Origin: an uncultured Collinsella sp. | Lineage (GTDB): Bacteria; Actinomycetota; Coriobacteriia; Coriobacteriales; Coriobacteriaceae | NCBI GenBank assembly: GCA_902388545.1 | Contig: CABMPS010000110.1 | Location: forward strand, 1-6,729 | Direction: 5' to 3' | DNA length: 6,729 nucleotides | Part shown: piece after piece, positions 4,634 to 6,729 of the stretch | Layout: each line of letters opens with the position of its first letter | Position numbering within the stretch: the first letter of the stretch is position 1 | Program-made: the position numbers and the translations under genes | Notes under the pieces: generated by a model | Told to the model about the DNA's origin: nothing | Seen by the model: the letters and a program-made list of their open reading frames with translations, nothing else | The model's database searches: none

Positions 4634-5749
4634 GACAACCCAATCAGACGTCGTCTCGAGCGCGTCCTCTGCACGGTCGAGCGTGCTTCTGGCCTTGGCA
4701 CCCTGTTTGAACCACGTGCGCAGGTCCTCGAGCGTGCTGCCCGCTGCATACACCTTGATTTTTCGACCGCCCTTCGTAGTCACCGTGCAGCGGTCGCCGC
4801 TCTCGCTGTCCTCGTGCGCCGTGACCTTCTTGAGGTAATCGCGGCGGAACGCCACGACGCGGGCATTGCTGATCTCGATGAACCAATCGTCGTCGACAAG
4901 CGAAGTGCCCGTGGCACCTCGACTTGCCATCTCCTCGGCGAAGGAGAAACCGAGTTCGCGCTCCTGCCTGCCGATCTCGTAGATACCACGGGCGGGCATG
5001 CTGAGCATAAGCAGGGGCAGGAGTCCCCCTATGAACAGGAAGAGGAACGGAACGAGCAAGAGCAAGCGGGCTCCGGCATCGGTGAAAACAGCCATGAAGG
5101 CGATCACGAGCGAGAAGACGAGCGCCATGCCGTTGAAAACAATCGTCAACGGCTTGACGGCAGACCAACACAGGCCCGCCTTGGTCATGGGACCGTCGAC
5201 GGCGTCCGAGACTTCGATGCCCTCTTCCTCCAGACGGGCGAGGAGGTTGAGCGAGCACACCCCCTCGAGGCTTATCGAGCAGAACTTTCGATCGCCCTCG
5301 AACAGGTCGATCCTCATCATCTGCGTGTGAAGCGTTGCATGGGTGATGTTGCCGAACGTCGTCTCCTTGCGGATGCCGAAGGCGTTACGCGAGAGAATTC
5401 GTTCACCGTCCACGTCGATGCGTGGGATGCTCAGCAGGGCCCAGATGGCCATGCCCGCAAGTGCCATGGCGTGGCCGAACCACACAAGCTCGTGGCCCCA
5501 CTCGCCCAGCGAAACGCCCTGCCAGACGTAAACACCCAACATGAGCAGCTCGAACGCGACCGCGCAGCAGGCGATGATCGTGCGGATGGCAGCGGGCATG
5601 CGCACCGTGAAGCGATCGAGGCTGTCCGTCGCCTCACTGCGCTCACGCGCGCCGCGACGGGCGACCCATGCAGTGAGCGGACCGACGATGAACACCACCA
5701 TCGCCACGCGCAGGAACGATTCGAGTATGTCGCCCATATTAACCACCAT
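4631..5749 (-). CDS. Five-helix membrane protein with two PH/GRAM-like segments, function unknown
   Basis: I do not recognise a characterised family. The 372-residue product has predicted membrane helices at about 9-30, 55-76, 88-108, 200-222 and 227-250. Between helices 3 and 4 (about 109-180), and again after helix 5 (about 286-345), are beta-rich stretches ending in an amphipathic helix, such as RIDLFEGDRKFCSISL...LLARLEEEGI and RKIKVYAAGSTLEDLRTWF. This resembles bacterial PH/GRAM-like domains and suggests a duplicated membrane-associated fold. The N-terminal start is ATG 5749 or, with GGTGG before it, ATG 5737 (MGDILESF). The final codon TGA lies inside the IS end, so the original protein may have been longer; the last 20 residues are a polar tail without visible structure. 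A promoter with an extended -10 lies just upstream. It stands alone, with no operon partner. Codon use matches a true gene. Confidence 0.75.
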   Translation of the reverse strand: MVVNMGDILESFLRVAMVVFIVGPLTAWVARRGARERSEATDSLDRFTVRMPAAIRTIIACCAVAFELLMLGVYVWQGVSLGEWGHELVWFGHAMALAGMAIWALLSIPRIDVDGERILSRNAFGIRKETTFGNITHATLHTQMMRIDLFEGDRKFCSISLEGVCSLNLLARLEEEGIEVSDAVDGPMTKAGLCWSAVKPLTIVFNGMALVFSLVIAFMAVFTDAGARLLLLVPFLFLFIGGLLPLLMLSMPARGIYEIGRQERELGFSFAEEMASRGATGTSLVDDDWFIEISNARVVAFRRDYLKKVTAHEDSESGDRCTVTTKGGRKIKVYAAGSTLEDLRTWFKQGAKARSTLDRAEDALETTSDWVV

Positions 5750-5775
5750 CCCAATAGAAAACGTGAATTTGGGAG

Positions 5776-5784
5776 ACTATAGCA
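5776..5784 (-). promoter_or_regulatory. Predicted extended -10 promoter of the membrane-protein gene
   Basis: TGCTATAGT on the minus strand gives a TG-n extended -10 followed by TATAGT (5 of 6 to consensus). No good -35 is present at 17 bases, which extended -10 promoters tolerate. Predicted transcription starts near 5769, giving a leader of about 20 bases to ATG 5749 or about 32 to ATG 5737. Confidence 0.5.
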
Positions 5785-5921
5785 GAGCGAAGCGATCTGC
5801 ACGGCATCGTCCGGGTGTTTTCGGCATACGGTGGAAACCAGCGGCAGCGGACGTTGAGAACTCACCCAAAAGACGCGATTCGACCGAAGCGATTCTTCTT
5901 GACTTGGTCTCAATGTGATAC

Positions 5922-6452
5922 GACATGCGCCACTACCTGCGCGGTCTAGCGGCCCTGATCGAAGAGGGTCACACCGATGAGGCACTCGAGCGCATCGACG
6001 CGCTCTGCGAGACCAACGACCGCACCGCCGTGCGCCGCTACTGCGCCAACGAAACGGTCAACATTGCGCTCTCGTCGCTTTCCGCGGACATCAACGCGCA
6101 CGGCATCACCGCCGACCTGCACGCCGCCGTGCCCGAAACCGTCCACGTGGGCGATGTCGATCTATTCAGTGTGGTATCGAACGCCCTGGACAATGCCATC
6201 GCCGCGGCGAGCGCCGCCCCCGAAGGCAAGCGGTTTGTCGACCTGGACCTTCGCTACGAAGACGGTCAGCTTCTATTGCTGGTTTCCAACACGTTTGGCC
6301 GTGCGCCGCACATGGTCGACGGCATGCCCGTGACTCAGCACACTGGGCACGGCTTTGGCACCAAGAGCATTATGCTTGCCGTCGAGCGCATGAACGGCAA
6401 CTGCCAGTTCCGCATTAACGGCGACCGGTTTGAGCTGCGCGCCGTGATGTAG
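5922..6452 (+). pseudogene. 5'-truncated GHKL sensor histidine kinase (AgrC-like)
   Basis: Intact kinases of this kind have an N-terminal membrane sensor, an HD-type phosphoacceptor motif and a GHKL ATPase domain. Here only DMRHYLRGLAALIEEG and the ATPase part remain, 175 residues from the ATG at 5925. The N box NALDNAIAAA (86-95, with Asn86 and Asn90) and the glycine-rich GHGFGTKSI (141-149) are intact. Immediately upstream, the in-frame codons are TGA TAC GAC, so the expected Arg-His-Asp motif reads stop-Tyr-Asp and the phosphoacceptor His is absent. There is no ribosome binding site before 5925, and the preceding 172 bases back to 5750 show no kinase sequence. A full gene would be about 430 codons, and no response regulator is adjacent. 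It is probably a remnant, although a free ATPase domain could still be made if translated. It ends 18 bases before a convergent gene. Confidence 0.75.
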
Positions 6453-6470
6453 GGGCTGCCGCCAACCTCG

Positions 6471-6729
6471 CTACAGCGGTGCAGCCGCCGGGGTCAGCTG
6501 CTTAATGTAGGCCCACATGCGCTGCTTGGCGGCCTTGTCGGTGAGCGCCGCCTCAAAACCGTCGAGCGCCAGCACGCGGCGCCCCTGCACATGGGCGACC
6601 AGGCCGGGCTTGAGCATGGCGGTGTCAAAGTCATCAATTGCCACAAGCATATCGGCATAGGTCTCGCGCATGACATCGGCCGCACTGTTGTCCAGCAGCA
6701 GCACCGCCTCGGGGCACATCCAAAATGCC
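6471..6729 (-). CDS. C-terminal part of an unrecognised protein
   Basis: The frame is open to the right edge, so the 5' part lies outside the window. The visible 85 residues (through AFWMCPEAVLLLDNSAADV to a C-terminal TPAAAPL) look like a soluble alpha/beta protein: a hydrophobic strand, a helix MRETYADMLVAIDDF, then VLALDGFEAALTD and a final helix KAAKQRMWAYIKQL. I cannot assign a family. A Met at 6719 could be mistaken for the start, but the reading frame continues upstream with no ribosome binding site visible. It converges with the kinase remnant, 18 bases apart, and no terminator hairpin is seen between them. Confidence 0.6.
   Translation of the reverse strand, partial: AFWMCPEAVLLLDNSAADVMRETYADMLVAIDDFDTAMLKPGLVAHVQGRRVLALDGFEAALTDKAAKQRMWAYIKQLTPAAAPL

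Noticed and set aside
4814..5782. Plus-strand 322-codon frame opposite the membrane-protein gene
   Set aside because: The minus strand gives coherent membrane helices and a promoter, while the plus-strand product is a charged His/Glu/Arg-rich shadow.
5875..5895. Direct repeat GCGATTC (5875-5881 and 5889-5895) as an operator or att site
   Set aside because: Seven bases repeated once in GC-rich DNA is expected by chance and lies in no recognisable promoter.

Overview
The window looks like chromosomal DNA of a high-GC gut actinomycete of the class Coriobacteriia, most plausibly Collinsella. This is inferred from base composition, codon use, the nadA-nadB arrangement and the dense short palindromic repeats; no rRNA or marker gene is present to prove it.

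Left part (1-2490, minus strand): the start of the de novo NAD pathway. nadA (quinolinate synthase, complete) is followed by nadB (L-aspartate oxidase, running off the left edge). NadB makes iminoaspartate and NadA condenses it with dihydroxyacetone phosphate to quinolinate. A 35-bp near-perfect palindrome lies in the short gap between the two genes. Upstream of nadA a promoter (TTGTCA, 17 bp, CATACT) is overlapped by a perfect 19-bp inverted repeat, a strong operator candidate.

Middle part (about 2469-2943): no convincing gene. It holds three successive inverted-repeat structures: a 24-bp-arm imperfect palindrome, a 209-bp element with 47-bp inverted arms that looks like a non-autonomous (MITE-like) repeat, and a GC-rich 15-bp hairpin. 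The 209-bp element carries mirrored 52-codon ORFs, one on each strand, both beginning MSTVT.

IS region (2944-4633): a decayed IS3-family remnant on the plus strand (frameshift, in-frame stop, truncated orfB) ends abruptly where a structurally intact IS3-family element begins (3341-4633, transposase on the minus strand, 27-bp imperfect terminal inverted repeats starting TGACC). The flanks of the intact IS show no target duplication and are unrelated to each other, so this is probably a rearrangement junction and not a simple insertion.

Right part (4631-6729): a minus-strand gene of unknown function encodes a five-helix membrane protein with two PH/GRAM-like soluble segments. Its stop codon is supplied by the IS end. 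Beyond it is a plus-strand remnant of an AgrC-type (GHKL) sensor histidine kinase that has lost its sensor region and apparently its phosphoacceptor histidine, then the C-terminal end of an unrecognised minus-strand gene. Overall this is a conserved metabolic operon next to a mosaic, repeat- and IS-rich segment with several broken genes. I see no clear novel multi-gene system; the most unusual items are the mirrored 209-bp repeat and the IS-created gene end.
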